A stretch of DNA of 64,000 nt from an uncultured Armatimonadota bacterium (GCA_903910385.1 CAIVZM010000019.1:62001-126000); one strand, 5' to 3'. Numbered from the stretch's first letter, positions 35,606 through 45,376 are shown. Notes: generated by a model not told the origin, from the letters alone. Numbers and translations are program-made.

Positions 35606-36249
35606 GGTGCAAGATTTCCTTTGATACGGTCACGCAACGCCGAGAACAGAACGTGACATAGAACCATGTGCAAGTCCTCGACCAGTTGCATATTCCGTTT
35701 ACGGATCACCACCGATTTTTGCGTCAGTTGCGCCAGTTTCCCTCCGCCATAGCCGCAGAGACCCACCGTAATGGCTCCCAGTTCATTAGCGACCTCCACG
35801 GCGCGAAGGACATTAGGCGAGTTGCCGGAACCGGAAATAGCGATGAAAACATCGTTTTTTCGTGTCCAGGTGCGTGCCTGTCCGGCAAAGACGTTCTCAA
35901 AGGAGGTGTCATTTCCCCAGGCGAGCAATAATGCTGGTGAGTCCGTCAGGGCAATCGCTTCGAAGGGCTTGCCGCCATCCAGAAGGATATTCTTTTGAAA
36001 ATCGCAGATCATGTGTGAGGAAGTCGAACCGGACCCGCCATTACCGCACATGATCAGTCGGCGATTGTCCGTATAGGCATCAAACAGTAAGGAGGCTATT
36101 TCCGCAACTTCGCCTTCATCAATCGCATCGATCAGGGTTTTGAGCGTATCGAAATAATTTCGTATATAGGGAGCCGTCCCGGAAGACATGTCCGGCAGTT
36201 CATCGCCGCTATGCGCCGTGGCGTAGGTGAGAGAATTGGAGGGATTCAT
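35602..36249 (-). CDS. gmhA: Sedoheptulose-7-phosphate isomerase (GmhA-like)
   Basis: 215 residues with a SIS domain: CGNGGSGSTSSHMICDF, then SGSGNSPNVLRAVE and VEDLHMVLCHVL. It converts sedoheptulose 7-phosphate to heptose 7-phosphate, the first step to LPS or S-layer heptose. The N-terminal 20 residues before MSSGTAPYIRNYF may be an over-long start. TATACT at 36293-36298 is a likely -10. Confidence 0.85.
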   Translation of the reverse strand: MNPSNSLTYATAHSGDELPDMSSGTAPYIRNYFDTLKTLIDAIDEGEVAEIASLLFDAYTDNRRLIMCGNGGSGSTSSHMICDFQKNILLDGGKPFEAIALTDSPALLLAWGNDTSFENVFAGQARTWTRKNDVFIAISGSGNSPNVLRAVEVANELGAITVGLCGYGGGKLAQLTQKSVVIRKRNMQLVEDLHMVLCHVLFSALRDRIKGNLAP

Positions 36250-36292
36250 GAATAAATAGCTGACGCTTTCCGAGAATGAGAAATCACGGATT

Positions 36293-36298
36293 AGTATA
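36293..36298 (-). promoter_or_regulatory. -10 box upstream of gmhA-gmhB
   Basis: TATACT on the minus strand, about 44 nt before the gmhA ATG. No clear -35 was found. Confidence 0.4.
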
Positions 36299-36359
36299 TC
36301 GCAAGGGGATACAGGGGCGATTCAGCCGCATTTCTCCGTCACTCTTTCGATATCGTGGT

Positions 36360-37367
36360 CTATACTGAGATACGGGCATTGGCAGGAACCTCCGTACCAT
36401 CGGGGATATGAACGTTGTCCGCGATAACAGCGCCGTCCTCGATTCGCGCCGCCGCGCCGATACGCACATTTCTTCCCAGTATGCAGTTCCGCAGAATCGC
36501 GCCGGGACCGACAACGACATTGTCCCAGAGGATACATTCGTAGAGTTGGCATTCCTCGCCGATGATGACTCTATCACCCAGAACATTGCGTCCATGAAGG
36601 GTTGCGGAGTGTGCTACCCGGGCTCCGGGGTGGATTCCCGACTCGGCGGGTCCTGCGACGCCCTCCAATATATCCCAGTTTGCCTGTCGGTAGGAAGGTA
36701 TCGTTCCCGTATCTTGCAGATAGCCGTTCATGGCAGTCGCCGCCATCCGACCGGGATATCTACGTAGCAGTTCTGGAAAGATGTCCTTGCCAAAGTCACA
36801 AATTGTATCGGGGGGAATCAGCGAAAAAACATCCGGTTCCAGAATGTAGACTCCGGCATTCGCCTGGTCGGTAAAGACTTCCTCAGGCGGTGGCTTTTCC
36901 TGAAACCGCGTGACGATCCCGTTTTCATCCGTGACGACCAACCCGCAGGCGGATGGATTCGGTGCAGTGAAAGTCGCAATGGTCGCCAGAGAGGCGCTTT
37001 TGCGATGGAAATCCAGAATCGGCGCGTAATCAAAGCGATAGAGGTTGTCGCCATACAGGATCAGGAACGAATCATCGGCAAGGAAGGATTCCAGACGCTT
37101 GACGCCACCCGCCGTCCCCATCAAAGTCGATTCGTCCGAGTAATGCAGCGTGACGCCGAGGGATGCGCCCGTTCCCAGCGATTCCCGGATAATTTCCGGG
37201 CGATGGTACAAATTAACGGCGATCTCAGTGATCCCCTGAACGGCAAGCATCCTCAATGTCCGGGTCAATAACGGGACATTTGCAACCGGGCACATCGGTT
37301 TGGGCATCGTCCCGGTGAGTGGGCGTAATCGTGTGCCTTCTCCAGCGGCAAGAACCATCGCTTTCAT
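36360..37367 (-). CDS. Sugar-phosphate nucleotidyltransferase with hexapeptide domain
   Basis: About 335 residues. LAAGEGTRLRPLTGTMPKPM is the nucleotide-binding signature of the GMPP/RmlA-like family (split here by eye into GEGTRLRPLT and the KP that follows). The C-terminal third has left-handed beta-helix repeats (GPGAILRNCILGRNVRIGAAARI). Next to gmhA/gmhB it may be a heptose-1-phosphate guanylyltransferase or a mannose-1-phosphate guanylyltransferase. ATG 37367 has AAGGA upstream; an ATG at 37421 gives an odd extension and was not used. Confidence 0.82.
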   Translation of the reverse strand: MKAMVLAAGEGTRLRPLTGTMPKPMCPVANVPLLTRTLRMLAVQGITEIAVNLYHRPEIIRESLGTGASLGVTLHYSDESTLMGTAGGVKRLESFLADDSFLILYGDNLYRFDYAPILDFHRKSASLATIATFTAPNPSACGLVVTDENGIVTRFQEKPPPEEVFTDQANAGVYILEPDVFSLIPPDTICDFGKDIFPELLRRYPGRMAATAMNGYLQDTGTIPSYRQANWDILEGVAGPAESGIHPGARVAHSATLHGRNVLGDRVIIGEECQLYECILWDNVVVGPGAILRNCILGRNVRIGAAARIEDGAVIADNVHIPDGTEVPANARISV

Positions 37368-37451
37368 AGTCCTTGTTGTTCGGCAACAGGAAGCAATGTT
37401 CCTATCTCCGGGAGTCTTCAAAAAGGTAAGAAAATAAAAAGCGCTTCCGGA

Positions 37452-37841
37452 TTGTCACCATTTCAGGGGGATTATGTCTTTCTTTGCTTGGAACTATCGG
37501 ATGTTGGAAAAGTATTCTTCCTGCTTCGGTTTTTCATGATGAGGGGATCAGGTCCTGCTCTACTCCTGTTCCTGTCACCGTCAAATCACCCTGCAGGCCG
37601 TTTCGCCCCGGCCTGCCCGGAGAAAACTCGCTTGAAACCAAATATACAGTCTCAACTTCATCACTCCGCCTATCCCTGGCGCAAGCTTCTTCCCTGGGAA
37701 GGCATCGCCTATCAGTTTGTGATTCCGATGTCAAGGGAAGACCATCTTGGTTTAGTGGACGGTCTCTCATCCCTTTTCCATGAAGATACCTTCGAAGGAC
37801 GAGTGTCGCTCCTGACGGAAGACTCGTCCGTCGAGCAATAA
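37452..37841 (+). other. Uncertain small ORFs or decayed gene before cysS
   Basis: The 590-nt gap before cysS contains an ATG at 37473 with an excellent ribosome site (AGGGGG), but its frame closes after 21 codons at TGA. That TGA overlaps an ATG at 37536 opening a frame that runs to 37841. The later part of that frame (PWRKLLPWEGIAYQFVIPM) looks protein-like. The pieces could be two coupled small genes or one gene broken by frameshift. No family is recognised, so I treat it as unresolved. Confidence 0.3.
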
Positions 37842-37938
37842 GCTCGTTATCTGCGGCGCGATGCTTTGCCTTTAGCGCACGCAATACAATCCCCTTTAAT
37901 CGAGGCTCTCTGACGGGCGCATAGCGTAATATAGAGGC

Positions 37939-37944
37939 TATAAT
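37939..37944 (+). promoter_or_regulatory. -10 box of cysS
   Basis: A perfect TATAAT ends 14 nt before the cysS ATG, giving a leader of only about 8 nt. No clear -35. Confidence 0.5.
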
Positions 37945-37958
37945 GAGTGGGAAGACCC

Positions 37959-39401
37959 ATGCAAGACATTTTCCTCTATAACACACTGACCCGTACTAAA
38001 GAAAAGTTCCTCCCGCTCGTTCCTGGAAAGGTCGGTCTTTATACCTGCGGGCCAACCGTCTACAACTTTGCGCATATCGGCAATCTGCGGACATTCCTTT
38101 TCGAAGACCTGCTAACGCGGACGCTACGATTCAATGGTTACGATGTCCAGTGGGTTATGAATGTCACAGATGTCGGACACATGACCAGCGATGGCGATGC
38201 AGGCGAGGATAAAATGTCCGTCGCCGCCCAGAGGGAAAATCTCGACCCCTGGAGCCTCGCCCGCAAGTATGAGGACGCTTTCCGGTTCGATATGCAACGT
38301 CTGGGAATCCATCTGCCGGATGTCCTGCCCCGCGCCACCGAGCATATCGAGGAGATGATCCGTCTCAACAAAACGCTGGAAGAGCGTGGATTTACCTACG
38401 AGACTCCTGAAGGTCTGTACTTTGATACCAGCAAATCGTCCGATTACGGCAAACTCGCCCGTCTTCGTCTGGACGACCAGCTACAGGGAGCCCGTGCGGA
38501 TGTGAATGTCGATTCCGAGAAGCGCAACCCGCAGGACTTTATCCTGTGGTTCGGAAACAAACCGACGCACATCATGAAGTGGGACTCTCCCTGGGGAGTC
38601 GGCTACCCCGGATGGCATATCGAGTGCTCCGCCATGAGCATGAAATATCTGGGAGATACCTTCGATATCCACTGTGGCGGTAACGACCATATCCCCGTCC
38701 ATAACACCAACGAAATCGCCCAATCAGAGGCAGCGACCGGAAAGACATTCGCCCGCTACTGGATGCACGCTGCGTTCCTGAACCTGAAAAATAAAGAAAA
38801 CCCTAATACCAAACTCAAGATGAGTAAGTCAAAGGGAGGCTTCATTCAGGTGCAAACGCTGGTCGATTCAGGCTATGATCCGATTGCTTACCGTTATCTC
38901 TGCCTTCAGGCGCATTACCGTAGCGAACTGGAACTTGCCTGGGAATGGCTGGATGCTGACGGAAAGACCGGTCGCGCTGACTCCCTCGACACTGCCGCTG
39001 CGAGTTTGAAGCGTCTTTATGAGCGCATTGCTCGCGCCGAAAAAGATAATGAGGAATCGCTGTCGGAAAACTCTCAGTTCGACGCCGCCCGTATCGAAGT
39101 TCTGAACGCTCTGAACGACGATTTGAATGTCCCAAAAGCGGTTGGTCTTCTGCATACGTACGCTTCGCCGCGTCTGTGGCGGGCGTTCGATGCGGTTCTT
39201 GGACTGGATATCGAAAATCACGCCGTACTGCCCGCAGAGGAAGAAGCTCCTGCGGAAATCTGGAAGTTAGTCGAAGCCCGTCTCGAAGCCCGTAAAGCGC
39301 GTGACTTCGCCCGCTCCGATGCCCTGCGCGATGAAATCGCCGCTCTGGGATGGGAAGTCGCCGACAGTCCTCAGGGACCGACACTGAAGCGTAAGCAATA
39401 G
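37959..39401 (+). CDS. cysS: Cysteinyl-tRNA synthetase
   Basis: About 480 residues. [17 protein letters not shown] carries the zinc Cys and HIGH-like motif (HIGN), with MNVTDVGH next. [10 protein letters not shown] supplies a second zinc Cys, and [10 protein letters not shown] is the KMSKS loop. It charges tRNA-Cys. An earlier in-frame GTG at 37947 is possible; ATG 37959 starts the conserved [12 protein letters not shown]. The last six codons and the stop are exactly duplicated after the gene. Confidence 0.96.
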   Translation: MQDIFLYNTLTRTKEKFLPLVPGKVGLYTCGPTVYNFAHIGNLRTFLFEDLLTRTLRFNGYDVQWVMNVTDVGHMTSDGDAGEDKMSVAAQRENLDPWSLARKYEDAFRFDMQRLGIHLPDVLPRATEHIEEMIRLNKTLEERGFTYETPEGLYFDTSKSSDYGKLARLRLDDQLQGARADVNVDSEKRNPQDFILWFGNKPTHIMKWDSPWGVGYPGWHIECSAMSMKYLGDTFDIHCGGNDHIPVHNTNEIAQSEAATGKTFARYWMHAAFLNLKNKENPNTKLKMSKSKGGFIQVQTLVDSGYDPIAYRYLCLQAHYRSELELAWEWLDADGKTGRADSLDTAAASLKRLYERIARAEKDNEESLSENSQFDAARIEVLNALNDDLNVPKAVGLLHTYASPRLWRAFDAVLGLDIENHAVLPAEEEAPAEIWKLVEARLEARKARDFARSDALRDEIAALGWEVADSPQGPTLKRKQ

Positions 39402-39421
39402 ACACTGAAGCGTAAGCAATA
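39380..39421 (+). repeat. 21-bp tandem duplication across the cysS stop codon
   Basis: The unit gacactgaagcgtaagcaat+a occurs at 39380-39400 and again at 39401-39421 without mismatch. It spans the last codons and TAG of cysS; the second copy ends in TAA, so the frame is preserved. Confidence 0.95.
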
Positions 39422-39472
39422 AGTGATGAAAAAGAGGAAAATAATTGATTTCCTCTTGCCGTCCTGAGGAAA

Positions 39473-42058
39473 ATGGGTCATAGTGTTAGAATACCGTTCC
39501 TCAAAATGCGCATGAACCGAATAACCTTCTCACAACTGTGGCGCGTCGGCGTCGCATCTTCTCTGGGATTGCTGGCGGTTTCCGCCGCCGTTCCCGTTTT
39601 GTCCGGACCGCCCGCGAAAAACCCGAACGCGGACAACAACGCCTTCTATGAAACGAAGGTAAGACCGATCCTGACCGCCCGGTGTCTGACCTGTCATACC
39701 GGGGCGGGCGGAAGCGGCGGACTGGACCTGACCGACCGTGCGGCGATTCTCAAAGGCGGAGAGTCCGGCGCGGCGGTAAACCTCTCCAAAAACGCTGATA
39801 GTCTGATTCTGCGTTTCATCAATTACCATGAATCACGCAAGATGCCGCCGCAGGGCAAAATCCCGCAACCCGAAATCGATGTCCTGACAAAGTGGGTTGC
39901 CATGGGCTTGCCTATGACTGCCAAGAAGGTATCGTCCGCCGGGAGCGCGACAGGAAGTTTTCATGGCCCGCCAAAGGTGAATGCGGAGACGAAGAATTTC
40001 TGGGCGTTTCGACCCGTCAAGCGTCCCGCCGTTCCTGCGGTGAAAAATATGGCGTGGGTACGCAACCCGATGGACGCCTTTGTGCTGGCGAAGTTAGAGA
40101 AAAACAACCTGATGCCTGCGCCGCCGCTCGGTAAAGCCGCATGGCTCCGTCGGGTGACGTACGATCTGATTGGATTACCGCCGACCCCGGAGGAAACGAA
40201 AGCGTTTCTGGTGGATACTGCGCCCAACGCTTATGAAAAAGTCGTCGATCGTTTACTGGCATCGCCGCACTACGGGGAAAAATGGGGACGGCACTGGCTT
40301 GACCTCGTGCGCTACGCCGAGACCAACAGTTTCGAACGCGATGGCGCAAAACCGTTCGCCTATCGGTATCGCGATTATGTCATCAAGTCCCTCAACGACG
40401 ACAAACCGTACGATGTCTTCATCAAAGAGCAACTGGCGGGCGATGAACTTGACAAAGTGACCCCGGAAACGTTGACCGCGACAGGATATTATCGTCTGGG
40501 GCAGTGGGACGATGAACCTGCCGATCCTGAACAGGCGCGTTACGATGAACTGGATGACATTGTGGCAACAACAGGTCAGACGATGCTCGGTCTGACCGTC
40601 AACTGCGCCCGCTGTCATGACCACAAACTTGATCCAATTCCGCAAAAAGATTACTACCGCATGCTGGCATTCTTCCAAAATGTGCGTCGTTATCAGCAGG
40701 GTGGATGGGAACGTAACGATGTCACCGCTCTACGCGTCATCGCTACGGAAGAGGAGCGGAAAAGTTTTTCGGGCGCCGAAGTAGCCTGGAAAGCGAAATT
40801 AGACCCGTTCAACAAGGCGATTACTACCGTGGAGAAAAAGGTCTCTGCGACGTTCGTGCCGGTGGAAGTGGAAGAATTCCGGGATGAGGCAAAGCGCCCG
40901 GAGATTATCAAGAAGCGGATTCCAACTCTGATCACAGAAGCGGAATATACAGAGTATCTCAAGAATGTCGAGGCGCGAAATGCGCTTCGTGATAACCCTC
41001 CGCCCGGACTCACCCGCGCTCTGGGCGTCGTGGAGGGGGATATCTCCGCTCCGGCGACTCATGTCCTCTTGCGAGGAAATCCGCACGTTCCGGGGCAAGA
41101 AGTGACGCCGGGCTTCCTCTCTGTCCTTTCACCGCCAGACCCCGAAATATCTCCCAACGCCGATGGCTCTTCGTCCGGGCGCCGCCGTGCGCTGGCGGAA
41201 TGGATTGCAAGCCCGAAAAATCCTCTGACCGCCCGTGTCATGGCGAACCGACTGTTTCAGCATCATTTTGGTCGTGGCATCGTGCGCTCCACATCGAACT
41301 TTGGTCGTCTGGGCGATACTCCGACGCATCCGGAACTGCTGGATTTTCTCGCGACCGAACTGGTTAAAAACAACTGGCGACTCAAGCCGATGCACCGGAT
41401 GATGACGCTGTCCACCGCTTACCGTATGTCCTCGCAAGGGAATAAGACGGCTCTGGCGAAAGACCCGGAAAACAATCTCCTCTGGCGAGTAGATATGCGT
41501 CGCCTGACCGCAGAGGAAGTCCGCGATTCCATTCTGGCGGTCAATGGGACATTGAACCGTACCCTGTACGGTCCCTCGGTGTACCCGCGTATCCCGAAGG
41601 AAGTGCTGGCGGGGCAGAGCGTGCCCGGTTCCGGATGGGATGTCAACTCCGGCCCGGAACAGCAAACGCGTCGGAGCATTTACACGCATATCAAGCGCAG
41701 TCTTGCGCTTCCCATACTGGCAAGTTTCGATGCCGCTGACACAGATTTCACCTGTCCCGTTCGCTTCGCCACCACCCAACCGACGCAGGCTCTCAGCATG
41801 CTCAATAGCCCGTTCCTGGGTCAACAGGCGGCGGATTTTGCGGCTCTGTTGCAAAAACAGGCGGGAGACGACCCGAAAGCGCAAGTCCTGCTGGGACTCT
41901 GGCGTGCGCTACAACGGCCCCCAACCGAAAAAGAAATCGCACGTGGTATGGCTTTTTTCCGCGATATGACACAGGAATCCAACATCAGTCAGAAGGAAGC
42001 GCTTCGCCGCTACTGTCTGGTATTGCTAAATTTGAATGAGTTTATGTACCTGGATTAA
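39473..42058 (+). CDS. PSCyt1/DUF1549-DUF1553 secreted c-type cytochrome-like protein, second copy
   Basis: 861 residues. A signal segment (VGVASSLGLLAVSAAVPVLS) precedes the haem motif CLTCH (ARCLTCHTGAGG). DUF1549 follows (PMDAFVLAKLEKNNL, GLPPTPEETKAFL, HYGEKWGRHWLDLVRYAET), then CARCHDHKLDPIPQKDYY and DUF1553 (NPLTARVMANRLFQHHFG, HPELLDFLATELVK, TQPTQALSMLNS). Unlike the 8838-12095 protein, it lacks the LamG insert. ATGs at 39506 and 39512 are alternative starts. It is followed by its DUF1501 partner 9 nt later. Confidence 0.9.
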   Translation: MGHSVRIPFLKMRMNRITFSQLWRVGVASSLGLLAVSAAVPVLSGPPAKNPNADNNAFYETKVRPILTARCLTCHTGAGGSGGLDLTDRAAILKGGESGAAVNLSKNADSLILRFINYHESRKMPPQGKIPQPEIDVLTKWVAMGLPMTAKKVSSAGSATGSFHGPPKVNAETKNFWAFRPVKRPAVPAVKNMAWVRNPMDAFVLAKLEKNNLMPAPPLGKAAWLRRVTYDLIGLPPTPEETKAFLVDTAPNAYEKVVDRLLASPHYGEKWGRHWLDLVRYAETNSFERDGAKPFAYRYRDYVIKSLNDDKPYDVFIKEQLAGDELDKVTPETLTATGYYRLGQWDDEPADPEQARYDELDDIVATTGQTMLGLTVNCARCHDHKLDPIPQKDYYRMLAFFQNVRRYQQGGWERNDVTALRVIATEEERKSFSGAEVAWKAKLDPFNKAITTVEKKVSATFVPVEVEEFRDEAKRPEIIKKRIPTLITEAEYTEYLKNVEARNALRDNPPPGLTRALGVVEGDISAPATHVLLRGNPHVPGQEVTPGFLSVLSPPDPEISPNADGSSSGRRRALAEWIASPKNPLTARVMANRLFQHHFGRGIVRSTSNFGRLGDTPTHPELLDFLATELVKNNWRLKPMHRMMTLSTAYRMSSQGNKTALAKDPENNLLWRVDMRRLTAEEVRDSILAVNGTLNRTLYGPSVYPRIPKEVLAGQSVPGSGWDVNSGPEQQTRRSIYTHIKRSLALPILASFDAADTDFTCPVRFATTQPTQALSMLNSPFLGQQAADFAALLQKQAGDDPKAQVLLGLWRALQRPPTEKEIARGMAFFRDMTQESNISQKEALRRYCLVLLNLNEFMYLD

Positions 42059-42067
42059 AGGGACAAT

Positions 42068-43531
42068 ATGATGGATAAAGAGTTTTGCGGACGAACCCGG
42101 CGGCAGTTCCTGTGGGAAATGGGAGCGGGCTTTGTCGGAACCGCGATGGCGGGAATGTTCGAGGATTCGTTCTTTGCGAAGCAGTCTCTTGCGGCGGACG
42201 GTGTAACGCCTTATGCGCCGCCGAAGCTCGGCAAAGGCGGCAAGGCCCCGATGATCCCGGCGAAGGCGAAAAGTGTCATCTTCCTGTATATGTACGGCGG
42301 GCCATCACAGATCGATACATTCGATTATAAGCCCGGGATGAAGGGCATGGACGGCAAGACGATCAACGTTAAGACGTTCGGGCGCGGCGGACACAAGAAT
42401 CAGGGACGGATTGTCGAACCCAAATTCGAATTCAAGCAATATGGGCAGTGCGGTAAGTGGGTATCGTCCCTCTTCCCGAATCTGGCGACCTGTGTGGACG
42501 ATATCGCGTTCCTTCATTCGATGACCGCCGATTCGCCTATCCATGGTTCCGCCATGCTGCAGATGAACTCTGGTAAGATTCTGAGCGGCAGTCCGTGTAT
42601 CGGATCGTGGGTAAACTATGGTCTGGGCAGTGTCAACGAAAACCTGCCGGGCTTTGTCGTCATGCTCGACCCAAGAGGGGGGCCGATTTCCGGACCGAAA
42701 AACTGGTCTAGCGGTTATATGCCCGCCACCTATCAGGCAACCGTTGTTAGCGCTACCGATACCCCGATTCTGGATTTACGTCGCCCGGATGAACTGCGGG
42801 ATGTCGATCAGCGAAAGATTCTGGACACGCTCAAAGCGTACAATTCGGAGCATGAGCGACCCCGTAGCGACAACTCCAACCTTGCCGCCCGAATTGAGTC
42901 TTACGAACTGGCATATCGGATGCAGGCAGCGGCTCCGGAAGCGACCGATCTGCATAGCGAACCAGAACACATCCGCGAACTCTATGGCTTGAATGACAAA
43001 CGCACCGAAGTCTTCGGACGTCAATGTTTGATGGCACGTCGTATGGTGGAGCGTGGGGTTCGCTTCATTCAGATATACTCGGGTGGAGCGCATGTCGATT
43101 CGACCTGGGATGCGCATAATGACCTGGTAGAAAACCACTCCTTGCACGCAGGGGAGACGGACAAACCTATCGCCGGACTGATCAAAGACCTGAAACAACG
43201 CGGTCTGCTGGATGAAACCCTGATTGTCTGGGGCGGAGAATTCGGGCGTCAACCGACTGCCGAGTACGCTGTTGGTACAGGGCGGGATCATAATGCGTAC
43301 GGCTTCACCATGTGGATGGCGGGCGGCGGTGTCAAAGGTGGCGTCAGTGTCGGTCAGACCGACGAATTAGGAAGCAAAGCTGTAGAAGATCCTCTGAAGG
43401 TCAAGCACCTTCACGCCACGATACTGCATCAGATGGGACTCGATCAGAACCGACTGACATATTTCTACGGAGGATTGAATCAAAAACTGGTCGGAGTCGA
43501 AGGCGCTGAACCGATCAAACAGATTATTTGA
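42068..43531 (+). CDS. DUF1501 secreted protein, second copy, Tat-like signal
   Basis: 487 residues. TRRQFLWEMGAGFVGTAMAG is a twin-arginine signal. Body motifs match the first copy: FLYMYGGPSQIDTFDYKPG, CIGSWVNYGLGS, MARRMVERGVRFIQIYSG, WGGEFGRQP, GRDHNAYGFTMWMAGGG and HLHATILHQMG. It forms an operon with the DUF1553 gene 9 nt upstream. Function inferred only as the exported partner of that protein. Confidence 0.9.
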   Translation: MMDKEFCGRTRRQFLWEMGAGFVGTAMAGMFEDSFFAKQSLAADGVTPYAPPKLGKGGKAPMIPAKAKSVIFLYMYGGPSQIDTFDYKPGMKGMDGKTINVKTFGRGGHKNQGRIVEPKFEFKQYGQCGKWVSSLFPNLATCVDDIAFLHSMTADSPIHGSAMLQMNSGKILSGSPCIGSWVNYGLGSVNENLPGFVVMLDPRGGPISGPKNWSSGYMPATYQATVVSATDTPILDLRRPDELRDVDQRKILDTLKAYNSEHERPRSDNSNLAARIESYELAYRMQAAAPEATDLHSEPEHIRELYGLNDKRTEVFGRQCLMARRMVERGVRFIQIYSGGAHVDSTWDAHNDLVENHSLHAGETDKPIAGLIKDLKQRGLLDETLIVWGGEFGRQPTAEYAVGTGRDHNAYGFTMWMAGGGVKGGVSVGQTDELGSKAVEDPLKVKHLHATILHQMGLDQNRLTYFYGGLNQKLVGVEGAEPIKQII

Positions 43532-43648
43532 GACGGTATCCCCGGGGAATGAAATTGACTCCGGGGGACTCTGTTTCGTCTAATAATGATAGAGCGCAAA
43601 GATGGCGCAATGTTCCTTACGGCAAAGTGCGCCGGGGTGAATACGGGA

Positions 43649-44425
43649 ATGAAAGTTTTACGGGAAACAATTACCAGTGAAGAGTGGGAGCGCTACGACC
43701 GTGATGGCTACCTGAATCTGGGGCGCGTTCTGGCGGAAGATGATCTGGCAATGTTGCAAGAGCGCATCGATGACATCATGCTGGGCAAAGCGGAAATCGA
43801 TTACGACCGCTTGCTGATGCAATTGGACAGTCCGGATGGCAAGTATGAGAACGCTGGGCAACAATCACGCGGACACAAAGGCGCGACTCTGGCTTACCGG
43901 AAGATTCAGGAACTGGAGCATGATCCTCTGTTCCGCGAATATACTGAAGCCCCGTTGTTCCGACAAATTTGCGCCCGAGTCTATGGAGCGGAGACGCCTA
44001 TCGCCGCTTTCCGCGCGATGTTTATGAACAAGCCAGCACGTCAAGGAACGCTTTTACCCTGGCATCAGGATCGCTGGAACTATCTGGATAGAGATCCGCT
44101 CATTACGCTCTGGACCGCTCTTGATCCAGCGACAATCGCGAATGGATGCGTTCAAATCATTCCCGGCAGCCATAAGCAGGGCGTGATAAATCCGGAACAC
44201 ACTTCCGGCTTTCTGAATGAAACTCAGGTACAGGAGCATACATCACCCGATAAAATCGTGTACCTGACGCTGGAACCCGGTGAGGCTGCTCTGTTGCACA
44301 ACTGGTTACTGCACCGTTCCGACACCAATGCCACAGATATTTCGCGCCGTGCGTTCAGCGTTTGCTACATGGATGGCGATACAGTCGCCAGTAATGGGGA
44401 ACAGTATACAAGATTGTTCTTGTAA
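43649..44425 (+). CDS. Phytanoyl-CoA dioxygenase (PhyH) family protein, second copy
   Basis: About 258 residues from ATG 43649. LPWHQDRWNY supplies the His and Asp, HNWLLHRSDTN the distal His, and SRRAFSVCYMD the Arg; CVQIIPGSHKQG is the family loop. An open frame extends back to ATG 43586; GGGGTG and CGGGA lie before 43649, where the conserved MKVLRETITSEEW begins. It follows the DUF1501 gene by about 115 nt and may belong to the same locus. Substrate unknown. Confidence 0.85.
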   Translation: MKVLRETITSEEWERYDRDGYLNLGRVLAEDDLAMLQERIDDIMLGKAEIDYDRLLMQLDSPDGKYENAGQQSRGHKGATLAYRKIQELEHDPLFREYTEAPLFRQICARVYGAETPIAAFRAMFMNKPARQGTLLPWHQDRWNYLDRDPLITLWTALDPATIANGCVQIIPGSHKQGVINPEHTSGFLNETQVQEHTSPDKIVYLTLEPGEAALLHNWLLHRSDTNATDISRRAFSVCYMDGDTVASNGEQYTRLFL

Positions 44426-44530
44426 CTGTTTCACAACGGCGACCATTGCATCCTTTTCCGTCCAATGCCATCATTCTTCGGTAATACCGATAAACGCTCT
44501 CCCGCAATAGCGCGAAAACATATGAGGCAT

Positions 44531-44815
44531 TTATTCGCCGTGGAATTGCCAAAGTACAGCATTGCAGTGGCAGTGCACAGCCCCAATCGTCAGACCTGTA
44601 TAGTGATTATGGTGCAAATGCACAGGCCATTTAAAGAAATTTGGCGGGAACAGACTGGTTTCTATATGTTTGTTCATAATTTCTGCTAAAGCCTCTCCGT
44701 TCAACGGGTTTCCGCAATGGCTACATTTTCCATCTTGCAACCGTATGTATTCTTCTCGTACTGCCCGACGTTGATGAGGTAAAAGCGTTTTGTAGTTTGT
44801 TGGTAGTTTCATCAT
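44531..44815 (-). CDS. Small HNH nuclease-like protein
   Basis: 94 residues. CSHCGNPL and HCHCNAVLW are the two zinc-knuckle pairs, and HLHHNHYTGLTIGAVHC is the HNH core, close to the recombination-endonuclease-VII/HNH type. Nothing else is attached. It may be a stand-alone nicking nuclease or a selfish endonuclease remnant. A stop codon directly precedes the first ATG, which fixes the start; no good ribosome site is seen. Confidence 0.75.
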   Translation of the reverse strand: MMKLPTNYKTLLPHQRRAVREEYIRLQDGKCSHCGNPLNGEALAEIMNKHIETSLFPPNFFKWPVHLHHNHYTGLTIGAVHCHCNAVLWQFHGE

Positions 44816-44902
44816 TCAGTCACGATGCCTAACCAGTCCCTTTAGCTGTCGCTTCATGGCTCTACTGAACTCCAATGTTATCGGGAGATTTGTTAAGACA
44901 AT

Positions 44903-45376
44903 CTAACCTGTAGCGCTGGCAAGCGATTCTAATGCGCTCAGAGTCGATTCTCGTTCGTTCGGACTCAGAGAACCGAGCGCAACAAGAATGCGATTTCTGC
45001 GCTGATTTTTGCGAGCGTCCATCAACGCTTTTCCCTGTGGCGTCAGCGTAAGGAAACGTGTTCGACGGTCTCCGCCGGAATCCATATGACGTTCGACAAA
45101 TCCGGTGCGTTCCAGTCTGTCGGCAACCTGGGTCACAGCGCTGACAGAAATTCCCAGTTCCTCCGCGATGTCCGACATTGTCCTTTTTCCCATTTGATGC
45201 AACAAAATGCATAATCGCATTTGCGCTGAAGGCAAATTGGCTAAAGGATGCCCTGCATCTTCTTCGAACAATCGTGCGGTGACAATGGGTAATAGCTTTT
45301 CGAGACGTTCCGCCTGGGATTCTGAAATTCCATCACTGGAGTGTAAATGATTCAAAGACAACTCTTGACTGGACAC
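44903..45376 (-). CDS. MarR-family transcriptional regulator
   Basis: 157 residues. The winged helix is clear: KRTMSDIAEELGISVSAVTQVADRLERTGFVERH, followed by the wing GGDRRTRFLTLTPQGKAL (seen here in two adjacent blocks). MarR proteins usually repress their own gene and a nearby efflux or detoxification gene; the RND operon on the same strand ends about 515 nt upstream. The start is GTG 45376. The inverted pair ttaag/cttac at 45396-45413 near a TAATAAT box is a possible operator. Confidence 0.88.
   Translation of the reverse strand: MSSQELSLNHLHSSDGISESQAERLEKLLPIVTARLFEEDAGHPLANLPSAQMRLCILLHQMGKRTMSDIAEELGISVSAVTQVADRLERTGFVERHMDSGGDRRTRFLTLTPQGKALMDARKNQRRNRILVALGSLSPNERESTLSALESLASATG

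Noticed and set aside
41129-41884. 251-codon frame antisense to the DUF1553 gene
   Set aside because: Arg/Gln/His-rich shadow of a conserved coding region.
44426-45376. Mobile element or integrated island around the HNH gene
   Set aside because: No terminal repeats, transposase, integrase or att-like duplication could be seen.
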